Shown: positions 1-11,400 of the stretch, in pieces
Position numbering within the stretch: position 1 is the first letter of the stretch
Layout of the letters: every line of letters starts with the position of its first letter
DNA from: Neoarius graeffei
Lineage: Eukaryota; Chordata; Actinopteri; Siluriformes; Ariidae
Assembly: GCF_027579695.1 (NCBI RefSeq)
Contig: NC_083577.1
Span: forward strand, 67,305,741-67,369,740
Direction of reading: 5' to 3'
DNA length: 64,000 nt
The notes under the pieces: model-generated
What the model saw: the letters and a program-made list of their open reading frames with translations, nothing else
What the model was told of the DNA's origin: nothing
The model's database searches: none
Position numbers and translations under genes: made by a program

Positions 1-29
1 GATAAAGCAGCTACAGATAATGAGATGAG
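1..29 (+). repeat. SINE 3' tail (cut by window edge)
   Basis: GATAAAGCAGCTACAGATAA followed by TGAGATGAG is the 3' tail of the Mermaid/DANA-like SINE that recurs throughout the window. Confidence 0.8.
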
Positions 30-501
30 TATTGTGTGTATGTATATATGTGTGTGTGTGTGTATATATATGCATAATTGCATATAATATATATGCATAA
101 TTATGATATTATGGGTGTCTGTGTACGTATGGGTATGTGTATAGTTATAGGTATGTGTATATGTATGTACTGTATATATGTATTGTATGTGTGTATATAT
201 ATATGCATAACAAGTATCTGTATATATGATTTGATTTGGTTGATATTATACTATGTTGGTATGTTTTCTTTTTGTTTGTTGCTTTTGTTTTCTTTTGTAT
301 ATATAGTTTATTATGGCGGAAAGTGACGTTTGATTAGCGGTGGTATAGAGGGTTAGGATTTGATAAGTTATTTACTTCTTCCTAATCCTTTCCGAACATT
401 ATTATGTTACTGCCTTGTGGCTACGCTATTCTGTTTGTTTATGACGATGTTCTGATTACTGTATTTTTTATTATTTTTTTTACATCTCCTTTACTGTTCG
501 G

Positions 502-546
<45 letters not shown>

Positions 547-726
547 GTCAAAGGGTCGTCACTTCAAACACTGACTTTTTTCATGCATTGCTGCTTATTG
601 ATCTTTCTGGGTTTTTTTTTTTAAATGTAGAAACATTTTTAAAGGCATCTTTGCCCCACAACATTCCATTGCAAATGCCTAAGACTTTTGCACAGTACTC
701 TGTGTATGTGTAATATACGTATATCA
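30..726. repeat. TG/TA-rich low complexity, (AATC)n and MITE end
   Basis: 36-240 is rich in TG/TATATG steps. 501-546 is a clean (AATC)n microsatellite, probably the tail of an old LINE. 676-703 matches, in inverse orientation, the GTACTGTGCAAAAGTCTTAG motif at 62427-62446, a terminal sequence of a dispersed repeat. No gene is seen. Confidence 0.55.
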
Positions 727-1860
727 CGGCTCGGAATTCGCGGTGGTCCGGTCGCCCGAGGCGACTTAATTTGTCATTTGGCGGGTAATTCCTGTCACTA
801 GCCAGCCCGGCTGGCTAGTTGAAAATAAAAAATATATGTGAAGCGAAGATTCAGACACACCATCAACTAAAGCTGCCACATATTAAGCGTTTGCCGTGTC
901 TGTGTTAATCGATGTGTTTATCGGCAGGACGGAAAATACCAAAGAATTCCGAATCATATCGTGTATGAGTCAGGCTGTCAGTTTTTTCACTACTGCGCAT
1001 GCATATAACGCATCTCGTTGAATATCGTGGTAATCACGTTATCAAATTCAATAGATGTGGCCACATTATCGCCCATTTAAACACGTGTTTTTGTTGTTGT
1101 TTACATCTACATCTGCCAAAGCTACATTGCGATGTGGAATTTTCTGAAAGGTGTACAGAAACCGGGCGGCACGGTGGTGTAGTGGTTAGCGCTGTCGCCT
1201 CACAGCAAGAAGGTCCTGGGTTCGAGCCCCGGGGCCGGCGAGGGCCTTTCTGTGTGGAGTTTGCATGTTCTCCCCGTGTCCGCGTGGGTTTCCTCCGGGT
1301 ACTCCGGTTTCCCCCACCAGTCCAAAGACATGCAGGTTAGGTTAACTGGTGACTCTAAATTGACCGTAGGTGTGAATGTGAGTGTGAATGGTTGTCTGTG
1401 TCTATGTGTCAGCCCTGTGATGACCTGGCAACTTGTCCAGGGTGTACCCTGCCTTTCGCCCGGAGTCAGCTGGGATAGGCTCCAGCTTGCCTGCGACCCT
1501 GTAGAAGGATAAAGCGGCTAGAGATAATGAGATGAGATGAGGTGTACAGAAACCACCAGAGACGGGGACAAAGCGACCTTGGTCTGAAGAGGAGAAAAAG
1601 GCCGCCGATAAAGCGTACGAGAAGGAGAAACGACAAAGGACTTATAAGCAAACGTGGGAGCAGGGTAGGCCTTGGCTGCGATACGTTTTTTATGGAATAA
1701 TTAATTTTTTTCAAGTTGATTCCTAGTCAATATGAAGCTCCTAATGCTTTCTCTCTCATAAATGCTTAAATACAGAAAGCCTGTTGGACATATTTTGGGT
1801 GCTATAGTCATGATAGTAAGTATATTTGTTTTCAATACTCATACACCAAGTTTTCCAATA
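727..1860 (+). mobile_element. hAT-like remnant with zinc-finger lead-in, split by a SINE
   Basis: A short frame at about 1543-1675 reads GTKRPWSEEEKKAADKAYEK and ends in TWEQGRPWLRY. The pattern resembles the segment just before the BED-type zinc finger of some hAT transposases. No zinc-binding pair follows, so only a fragment remains. A SINE (1164-1532) interrupts it. The ends are not defined. Confidence 0.35.
1164..1532 (+). repeat. tRNA-derived SINE (Mermaid/DANA-like), full length
   Basis: The head carries Pol III A-box-like TGGTGTAGTGG and B-box GGTTCGAGCCC. The body is followed by the tail GATAATGAGATGAG. The 14 bp target duplication GGTGTACAGAAACC flanks it on both sides. Open frames here are artefacts. 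Confidence 0.92.
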
Positions 1861-1888
1861 TATTATTATTTGTTGATATTATATTATG

Positions 1889-2267
1889 GGGCGGCACGGT
1901 GGTGTAGTGGTTAGCGCTGTCGCCTCACAGCAAGAAGGTCCTGGGTTCGAGCCCCGGGGCCGGCGAGGGCCTTTCTGTGCGGAGTTTGCATGTTCTCCCC
2001 GTGTCCGTGTGGGTTTCCTCCGGGTGCTCCGGTTTCCCCCACAGTCCAAAGACATGCAGGTTAGGTTAACTGGTGACTCTAAATTGACTGTAGGTGTGAA
2101 TGCGAGTGTGAATGGTTGTCTGTGTCTATGTGTCAGCCCTGTGGTGACCTGGCGACTTGTCCAGGGTGTACCCCGCCTTTCGCCCGTAGTCAGCTGGGAT
2201 AGGCTCCAGCTTGCCTGCGACCCTGTAGAACAGGATAAAGCGGCTAGAGATGATGAGATGAGATGAG
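1889..2267 (+). repeat. SINE, full length
   Basis: Same family as the copy at 1164. The left flank ATTATATTATGG recurs directly after the tail, marking the target duplication. The next SINE starts only 16 bp further on. Confidence 0.92.
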
Positions 2268-2283
2268 ATTATATTATGGTGCG

Positions 2284-2548
2284 GGCGGCATGGTGGTGTA
2301 TTGGTTAGCGCTGTCGCCTCACAGCAAGAAGCTCCGGGTTCGAGCCCTGTGGCCAGCGAGGGCCTTTCTGTGCGGAGTTTGCATGTTCTCCGTGTCCGCG
2401 TGGGTTTCCTCCGGGTGCTCCGGTTTCCCCCACAGTCCAAAGACATGCAGGTTAGGTTAACTGGTGGCTCTAAATTGACCGTAGGTGTGAATGTGAGTGC
2501 GAATGGTTGTCTGTGTCTATGTGTCAGCCCTGTGATGACCTGGCGACT
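2284..2548 (+). repeat. SINE, 5' part (interrupted by LINE 3' end)
   Basis: SINE head and body run to CTGGCGACT, where LINE sequence begins. The 3' part of the same copy resumes at 3639. Confidence 0.85.
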
Positions 2549-3638
2549 CCATCCTCGTACCCACATTACTCCTGCCCACTTTATTCAACTTAATTGGTTA
2601 CCAATAGAAAAACGTGTTGTCCAACTCAAGCTAAATCATGTTCATCAAATTGTAAATAATACCTCCCCTTCTTATCTCTCTTCGTTTTGTACCAATGTCA
2701 GCCAAGTCCATAACATCCGAACTCGAGCAAGTGTCGGGTCACTGGCCTTACCCAGATTTAAGACCACACTGGGTAAGAGTACATTCAGGTACACGGGAGC
2801 TGCAGACTGGAATAGCCTACCCACAAGTGTTCAAACGCTCACCAATAAACAAACGTTTAAGAAACAAGTCAAAAGGTTTTTATTAGAATCATTAAAAATG
2901 GACTCTCTCATGTACTTTTAATATGTTTGTAAATTGTTATTCAATTTCTGTGATAACAACTGTGATATTTTGTGATATATAAAATGTGATAGTTCATCTC
3001 ATCTCATTATCTCTAGCCGCTTTATCCTTCTACAGGGTCGCAGGCAAGCTGGAGCCTATCCCAGCTGACTACGGGCGAAAGGCGGGGTACACCCTGGACA
3101 AGTCGCCAGGTCATCACAGGGCTGACACATAGACACAGACAACCATTCACACTCACATTCACACCTACGGTCAATTTAGAGTCACCAGTTAACCTAACCT
3201 GCATGTCTTTGGACTGTGGGGGAAACCGGAGCACCCGGAGGAAACCCACGCGGACACGGGGAGAACATGCAAACTCCATACAGAAAGGCCCTCGCCGGCC
3301 CCGGGGCTCGAACCCAGGGCCTTCTTGCTGTGAGGCGACAGCGCTAACCACTACACCACCGTGCCGCCCAATGTGATAGTTATATTTCTTAAATTTATTT
3401 ATTAATAATATTATTAATGTTATTTTTATACACTTTATACATTTTTGTAATTTTTGTCCTCTATCATATTGTCACCATTTTGTAATTTTTTATGAGGACC
3501 ACAATGAAAATAAGTCATTTTATTAGACTTTTTTGTGTCATCCTCGGTTTTTTTTTTTACATGTCTTTACAATAATTAAATGTGTACTTTATTGTAAATG
3601 TACATGTGGAAAACCTAAATAAAATAAAATTAAAAAAA
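2549..3638 (+). mobile_element. LINE 3' end (Rex/L2-type RT C-terminus), holding a SINE
   Basis: The frame 2553-2921 encodes a typical LINE C-terminal segment: LNWLPIEKRVVQLKL, then RTRASVGSLALPRFKT and AADWNSLPTSVQ. A 3' UTR follows and ends in an AATAAAATAAAAT tail. An antisense SINE sits at 2994-3369. About 12 bp of the host SINE is missing at the junction. Confidence 0.75.
2994..3369 (-). repeat. SINE, full length, inside LINE 3' UTR
   Basis: Antisense copy flanked by AATGTGATAGTT on both sides, its target duplication. Confidence 0.9.
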
Positions 3639-3726
3639 CCCCGCCTTTCGCTGGGATAGGCTCCAGCTTGCCTGCGACCCTGTAGAACAGGATAAAGCGG
3701 CTAGAGATAATGAGATGAGATGAGAT
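3639..3726 (+). repeat. SINE, 3' part of the copy starting at 2284
   Basis: It starts at ACCCCGCCTTTCG and ends in GATGAGATGAG. ATATTATGGTGC follows, matching the flank before the SINE head. Confidence 0.85.
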
Positions 3727-3729
3727 ATT

Positions 3730-4027
3730 ATGGTGCTCTGTGTTGTTCTCATTTATGTGTTTAACAACAGTATCAAAATACTCAGGTCTTGAAATAAATG
3801 CACATTAGTCATGAACAATGGCTACTCTCTTTTGCGTTATTTTTGACAGAAGTAAAATTCATACATGAACAAATTGTGGCGAGTTGATTTTCTGTTTGGC
3901 GAGTTACTTTGGAAGGTAAAAATAATAAATGAAATGGTTCAGTATCTTGAGGAAGCAGAATGTCGTAAACCGCCGAGCTACAGCAGGAGGAAACAGCTCA
4001 GCGGTCACGTGACATCACGTGGCCAAT
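3730..4027 (+). promoter_or_regulatory. ccdc93: CCDC93 promoter / 5' UTR with paired E-boxes
   Basis: This is non-repetitive sequence between the last upstream SINE and the ATG. It contains the perfect palindrome GTCACGTGAC (4004-4013), which is the consensus form of the TFEB/TFE3 CLEAR element, and a second CACGTG at 4016-4021. AATATGGCGGC over the start codon resembles the YY1 motif common in TATA-less vertebrate promoters. No TATA box is evident. The motifs are seen directly; their function is inferred. Confidence 0.6.
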
Positions 4028-4111
4028 ATGGCGGCCTCCTCTGTTTTTCAGAGAGTGAGAACAGGCTCTAAAATCGGTGCTCAGTACGACCAAGAGGGAA
4101 ATATCATCCAG
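4028..4111 (+). CDS. ccdc93: CCDC93 exon 1 (aa 1-28, start codon)
   Basis: The ATG lies in ATGGCGGCC, a strong Kozak context. The exon encodes [13 protein letters not shown]...GNIIQ and ends in phase 0 at CAG|GTATGC. The N-terminal stretch is not conserved across the family. The start is chosen because it is the first ATG downstream of the E-box region and splices in frame to exon 2. Any 5' UTR upstream is included in the promoter entry. Confidence 0.85.
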
Positions 4112-5352
4112 GTATGCGTGAATTATAATGTGTTTTAAATAAACTAATGAACAGTTCGAATACATTTTTGTGTGTGTCGATCGTTACATCTAATGTTGTT
4201 GCTAGCGACGTAGCAGAGTTAGCCTGCTGGGGTCACTGCTATTGGTTAAACAGTTAGCTAAAATAACCAAAATAGAGTAGAATAGAATGCAGTGCCTTTA
4301 TTGTCACTATACACATGTACAATGAGATTAAAGCATCTCCAATAACAGTGCAAACAGCGTGGAGAGAGAGAGAGAGGAAGGGGGAGGAAAAAAAGGGGGG
4401 TGTAAGGTGCACAGTCTGAGGTGTATGTGTTGTTACACATTATGGAGTGAAGTGTTGCACATTATAAATTATTGCACAGAGACAGTCACATTATAAATTA
4501 TTGCACGAGAGAGTCACATTATAAGAGAATATTACAATGCTATTATATAAATATTACAATGCTATTACTATAATGCTATCAGTTACCTACAAGTGCCATT
4601 TGTTCTAAATTCTATTCCGAGTTTTTATTGAATATAACAGTCTTCCAAGCAGCCTTTGCAGATTTTATTGACACGCCTTCATCATGTGACAGTAGCAGTT
4701 CAGTACAGGGTGCTTTCAGTGCATCATACTGGCTCTTAATAAAGTGTCACTATCAGGGAACTAGAAGTGCAAATGGCCTCATTGTTTTTGGTGTTCACAA
4801 GTGGACTCAGTTCTCTTTCTGGAGATTTTAACACTGATGAGATCTCAGATGGGCGGCACGGTGGTGTAGTGGTTAGCGCTGTCGCCTCACAGCAAGAAGG
4901 TCTGGGTTTGAGCCCCGTAGCTGGCGAGGGCTTTTCTGTGTGGAGTTTGCATGTTCTCCCCGTGTCCGCGTGGGTTTCCTCCGGGTGCTCCGGTTTCCCC
5001 CACAGTCCAAAGACATGCAGGTTAGGTTAACTGGTGACTCTAAATTGAGCGTAGGTGTGAATGTGAGTGTGAATGGTTGTCTGTGTCTGTGTGTCGGCCC
5101 TGTGATGACCTGGCGACTTGTCCAGGGTGTACCCCGCCTTTCGCCCGTAGTCAGCTGGGATAGGCTTCAGCTTGCCTGCGACCCTGTAGAACAGGATAAA
5201 GCGGCTAGAGATAATGAGATGAGATGAAATCTCAGATCACTTGTTCACACAACAGCAGCTGTGATCATGAATATGTGTAACACTGTGTTCTTGAATATGG
5301 TTGTTTACATGAAGGTGTGTGTTTTTTTCCCCCCCTAGTATTTTCAGCTAAA

Positions 5353-5404
<52 letters not shown>

Positions 5405-8400
5405 GCTGAACCATCAAAATTAACTCATGCCATGAATGAATGAATGAAGGCTTTATTTCAAACATATCAAATTAGTGCAAAACATAAGAGAAGAAAAACA
5501 AACACAAAAACAAAAGAACAAATAAAAACAATTCAATTAAAAAACAATGGAACAATATTAACATGTTTGAAAAGGAGTAGGAAGAAGCATTAGCTTATTT
5601 AATCCTACCCCTTTTCCAATTAATTAATAATACTATTTACTTCCTGTGTGTGTGTGTGATATATAAATAATTTTTTATTGTTATTATTTTTATTTACTAT
5701 TTTTAAATCACATACTCCTAAACACAAGTAATTTAAACATATTTACCTGTACCAGCAAAATAGAAAATAAAGCTGCTGACTGCAGTACTGGCTGATGAGT
5801 GTTTGGGGTAGACAAATACATGCATACACGACATATGTTGCACACACACTGTATACGTTTAACACTGATTCCATGAAATCAGGTCGTACATGAGCTGATA
5901 GCCGACGGGGCACATAGCACCAAGTTGGTTATAATCCATGTACAGCAAGATTGAGTGGAATAATTGTTTTATTCTATCCACATTCACTGGATTTTGAGAA
6001 ACGGAGCATTTTTATTTTTTGCAAATTCAATAAATTAACTTTTTATACAAGACGTCCGACAAAATAATTTCCGCTCCGAATGTAAACAAATTGGGGATAG
6101 TTTGCACTTTAGTGGGTGCAATTCCACCATATTGTTTACATTTACTGCGCATGCGCCACCTTTCTGATGCAGATGTGTGACCGTTGCTATGCAAGTGTTT
6201 AGAAAGCCACCGTATTGATTTTCACTTTTGCTGTACTTTACTGAGCCTCGCGGCATTTGAGCGAATTTAAGCAGGGGTTCGGGGGCAGCAGTCCCTGTCT
6301 TATCAATAATAAATAAAGAAAAAGCTTACTTTGTTCTATTATATGTCGAAGTCATCAAAACTGGGGTTAGGGGTTAAGGTTAGCGCCAACTAAAGTGCAG
6401 TAGTCCGCAAATTGGCGAAACAACAGTAGCAATTTGTGAAACATGCTCTAATAATAATTCTTGAAAAATAAGAGATGTTCTTCCCATCAAATACTTTCCT
6501 TCCATAGTTTGTTGCACTTTTTTTTTGGTATTTCTTGGGGTTTTGTTTTTGAGTAGAGTTTTTATTTCGTCTTCGGTTGGTTCAGCAAAATGCTTCGCCA
6601 TTTTGTTTTACTCTACTCATGCCCTGTGTCCGAAATCACTCACTTGTTCACTACTCACTATATAGGGAATTACTGTATTGAGGACTATATAGTGAGCTTG
6701 TTGGTAAAATGGGGGGGGGAGAACCGCTTTCAGACACTAGTCCATGGCGCTGGTATTCATATCATTGCTGTCGCACAATTAAAACGTGTCAGATCAGTCA
6801 GCTGGTGGGTTTTCAAAATAATAAATACGTGCATGTATTTTTGTGATAAACCCATATTATACTTAGTGTTTTTCCCACATTAATCAGTACAAAGTACTTT
6901 GTGTCTACTGCATCTTTCAGTTCTTTTAAATCAAGGCTGAATACTTTCTTCTTTGCTGCTGCCTTTTATTAAATCAAATTTGAGGCTTTTGATTAATTCC
7001 TCGCTCTGCACTATAACTTTTATTCTTGCATTTTATCTGTCTTATTCTATTTTAGCTTATTTTCTATTCTCTTGCTATTTTTAATTGTATTTGAATGTCC
7101 GTTGATAGTGTTTCTTCCTCTGTTCATTCATACACACACACACACACACACACACACAGTGTGACTGCAGTGCATAATGGTATATATTTCTTGGTTAGTG
7201 ACCATTGGTTGTACACTACTTTTCATGATGCATTGTGGGATACTTTGAGTGCACTATATAGGGTGTAATAATTCTCACTATACATACAGACAGCACTACA
7301 AAATGGCGAACTCATTATACAGTCAAGCCGGAAAGTCTGCACACCCCTTTCACCTTCTCCATGTTTTATTACGTTACAGACTTGTTCTACAATAGATTGA
7401 ATTCATTTTTTGTCACAAAATTCTACACAAAATAGCCCATAATGACAAAATGAAAGCAGGTTTTTAGACGTTTGTGCTAATTTATTAAAAATCAAAATGT
7501 AAAATATCATATGTACCCAAGTGTGCACATCCTTTGATATGACACCCAGAAGTGAGCTGAGGTGCATTTTGTTTCCACTGATACTGCTTGAGCTGTTTCT
7601 ACAACTCAGACCCCGTCCACACGTAGCCGGGTATCTGCTAAATCGAAGATATTTTTCTACGTTTTGGCCTGTCATCCACATGAAAACACATCAAAAACGA
7701 ATATTTAAAAAAACTCCGGGCAAAGTGAAGATTTTTGAAAACTCCGTGTATGCCTTTTCGTGTAGACAGAGATAACCGGAGTTTTGCGTTTTAGAATGTC
7801 ACAATCTGCGCCAAAAAAAATGACAACAAATCTGCCCTGACGTCAAACGTGCGACCTTTGTTTACTCAGGGTTCCCGCGGGGTTTTAAAAGGTAGTTAAT
7901 TAAAATAGGCTAAATTATGGCCAGTAAAATGTAGTAAACGTAATCTGACGTGGTAGTAAATTTTTTTTGACCCCCATCCAACTGGGCCTATGTGTTTTCT
8001 AATTCGTTTAATTAACCTGCATGCCATGATAATATCCATAAATTACTACATTTGGGCGAATTTATTTTTATGTATCGAGGAGGACCGCAGTGAGGAGTTG
8101 GTGGCGCATGCGCATTGAATTCCAATAACGGTCGAATCCAGTATAAATTTATACCAGAGATTGTTTAGTACGAGACTGACTTTGTTTATACGGCTCTAGT
8201 CGACTCTATCTGTTGACCCGACTGGCGACATCTGCACGAGAATTAAACAATGGGGAAATGCAAATTTTCAGACCTCTGGCTGGAGGAACCTGATTTTAAA
8301 GACTGGCTAAAGGCAGTAGATGGCAATCGGCAAGAGGCGTTCATTGAAAAGTTGATCGAAGAAAAGGTCAGACAACTGAGGCACATGTAATGCGTTGTGT

Positions 8401-11400
8401 GTGCGCGCCTGGTGCGTTGTGTGCACGCCATTTGAGGCATCCAAAATGTGATGAGCAAATCTGTTGAACTGTTCAAATGATTAAGATTAACCCTCTAAAA
8501 CACTGATCTCTGGGAGGAAGGTGTTGACTCTGCCCACGGGCCTTCACGACTACAGGACTGGTGCAAATGACTATCTTAAGCAAACTTGGCAATGTGTTGA
8601 GAGACTGCCAAAATAGGGCTTGGGTTATGTGTGTTGTGTATCTTTAGGGTGTGTGTCTTGTCTTTGTCATGCGTGTGTGCACCCATGTGTGCGTGCGCCT
8701 GGTGCGCTTTGTGTGTGTGTGTGTGTGGGTTCGTGTTTGCCATTTGACCTGATTTAAATGTAATGAGTTGATGTACCTAAGCACATAAGATTTTTTGTGC
8801 AAATCTGTTCACCTGTTCAAAAGATTATTCCACAAACAAAAGGTTGGCCATCTTGAAAGTGTTGGCCGACAAAATATAATCAGATCTTGTACCTAATGTG
8901 AAGTGTTGACACACAAGGTTTAGTGCAAATCTGTGTACCCGTTAAGAGGTTATGGGCCACAGTTTCACAGTTCAATAAAATTATAACTTATATGTGGAAG
9001 TTTGTTTTCTTTTATGCAAATATGCATTACTCCATGTGTAGCCCTAGCAATGGGAGGTTCTATTATGCGTCCAAAGGGAAAGAGTTACACTACCGGTACT
9101 TTCAGATTTTCTTTCTATCTTGTCTCATCAATCCAACTCTTTGGGTAGAGTTGTCACTAATGCCGCTTTTCCACTACAAACGCGGCTGAGTCGGGCTGAC
9201 CCGTGCCGTGCTGAGTCGAGCTGAGCGGGGCTGTTGGAGTTGCATTTCGACTACAACCGCGCTGAACCGTGCTGGCTGGAAGTGGGTGGACACATTGGGT
9301 GGAGTTAGCGAAAGTGGGTGGACGTCAGGTGATGTCGTTAAGCAGCGCAAACAGTGACATCAGTGAGCTTTTAAGCGGTAGTCTCACGACCCAAATAGTA
9401 AACAATAAACATGGAGGACATGGAGTCGTTAGTGTTGCTGGTCTTGGTGCTGTGGCTTGTTGTCACCGACAACGCGGACAGATACTGGCAAGAGCGTATA
9501 GATGAGGCGAGGCGCATAAGGCTTCATAATTCTCGTAATTCTTCTCCTTCCGGGTTTGCGGTGTTTACAGATCCCAGCGCGCTCGCGGGGCGTGTGTGGG
9601 CATGTGAGGACACTCCTCCTCACCAATCAGTGCACAGGGGAGTGTCTGCTCACGCCCCCAACCTCACTCGGCTCGCTTTGGCTCGCTTCAGCCCCACTCC
9701 AAAACGGTGCGAGTTTTAGGGGCTAAGCAGGGCTGAAGCGAGCCGAGTCGTGCCGGTTTTTGGTAGTCGAAACGCGAGCCGTGTCGGGCTGAAGTGAGCT
9801 GAAGCGAGCTGAAGTGAGCTGAAAAAGGGTAGTGGAAAAGGGCCATAACTTGTATGTAGCACATTCACTTGGACTAACACATACACTCAAAGATTACCTT
9901 GTTAAATTGTGAGAAAATGTCCAAATCCAAATTGTCGCTGTGGTAGTAAAAAAAAATTGTGAAGGTAGTAAAAAGGTAGTAAATTCAACATAAAATATCT
10001 GTAGGAACCCTGTAACTGCAGAAGCCAGATTAAGCATGGACTTAAGCTAGCCGCACACTACGGCGATCCACGTGGTACCGAACCGACCCATTTCGGAGCC
10101 GACTCCCGACAGGGCACGCACATATCCCCCGACTGTTGACGAGTGCAGTCGCAATTGAAGCAACACGTGACAACTTAATAGCTTTGTGATTGGCTATTGG
10201 ATATCGTTACTGTTAAATCCAACACTTGAAGATGCTACAGGCTGAATTACAAATGACACAACATGGAATATGTAGCGCACTATCTAGGCTGCATGAGCTA
10301 TTATTTCCAACCTTAAATAGTGCACTTATATAGGGGAGTTAAAGCGATTTGGAATTCAGCCACACAACTTGAGCAGAGTGGCTTTCCAGCCCACTGTGTC
10401 TATGGATAAAGCTTCAGTCTATGGAATTACAGTGTATACCTGCATTAGGTGCTACCAACACGTATTTCTCGCGCTAGAAATTGTGTTTAATGATGTCACG
10501 TGTTATATGCGAAAGATATGATTGGCTATTGCTAGCGACTCTCCCCGATCAGTCTGGCTCCCGATTAGTTTTTCGAATCGGCTGTGAGATGAGTCGGTAC
10601 CATCGAAAATTAGTCTTTACGCCTGACTCGCGACTTCAGTTGGCTCGGTACGCTGAAAATCGGCGTAGTGTGCGGCTAGCTAAAGAGTAATGGATCGGAG
10701 TAGTGCCTTGAAAGCGTTAATTATTGTGCAGGTGCTATTTACATGTTTAATTTTAGAAGCCCAACTACTGCTCCAAGAGCACAGGCGATGTGATTAGGGG
10801 GTAGGATTTGGGGAAATAACCATCTACAGGTTTGGAATGCTTATGAATGTGATTGAAAACGCAGATGTTCGGTTATGTGTGGAAGGGATTTTTTTCGAAG
10901 ACGAGGTGGTGTGGATAAAACATTTTTATAAACGGAGGGGGGGGGGGAAATGTTCGGTTTTAAAAATACCCAGCTACGTGTGTACATGGCATTAGAGTCC
11001 ACCTGTGGGAAATTCAATTGATTGGGGATTGCCAAAACTTGCCTATATAAGGTCCCACAGTTGACAGTGCATGTCAGAGCAAACTCCAAGCCATGGGGTC
11101 AAAGGAATTATCTGCAGACCTCAGAAACAGGATTGTGTCAAGGCATAGATCTGGAGAAGGGTACAGAAAAATTGCTGCAGCTTTACAGGTCCCAAAGAGC
11201 ATAGTGGCCACCATCATTTGTAAATGGAAGAAGTTTGGAACCACCGAGAATCTTCCTAGACCTGGCCACCCGGCCAAACTGAGTGATCGGGGAAGATGGA
11301 CCTTGGCCAGGGAGGTGAGCAGGAACCTGAGGATCACTCTGACAGAGCTCTAGCATATTCTTGTGGAGATGGGAGAACCTTTCAGAAGATCAACCATCCA

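Larger units (their letters stand above)
7611..10990. mobile_element. TIR element (CCACACGTAGCCGGGTA ends) inside the Tc1
   Basis: The left end reads CCCCGTCCACACGTAGCCGG; the right end is the imperfect inverse TACCCAGCTACGTGTGTACA. Removing it restores a typical Tc1 sub-terminal sequence. It has no coding capacity of its own and contains two further elements (7867-10012 and 10046-10680). Confidence 0.7.

Noticed and set aside
501-546. CRISPR-like regular repeat
   Set aside because: A plain (AATC)n microsatellite in animal DNA, without spacers.
1180-1235. tRNA gene suggested by A and B boxes
   Set aside because: The boxes belong to the SINE head. The remainder does not fold as a full tRNA, and the same sequence recurs 13 or more times.
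1886-2566. Open frames of 100-206 codons on both strands across SINE copies (repeated at all SINE sites)
   Set aside because: They recur in every SINE with the same sequence and are artefacts of the repeat, not genes.
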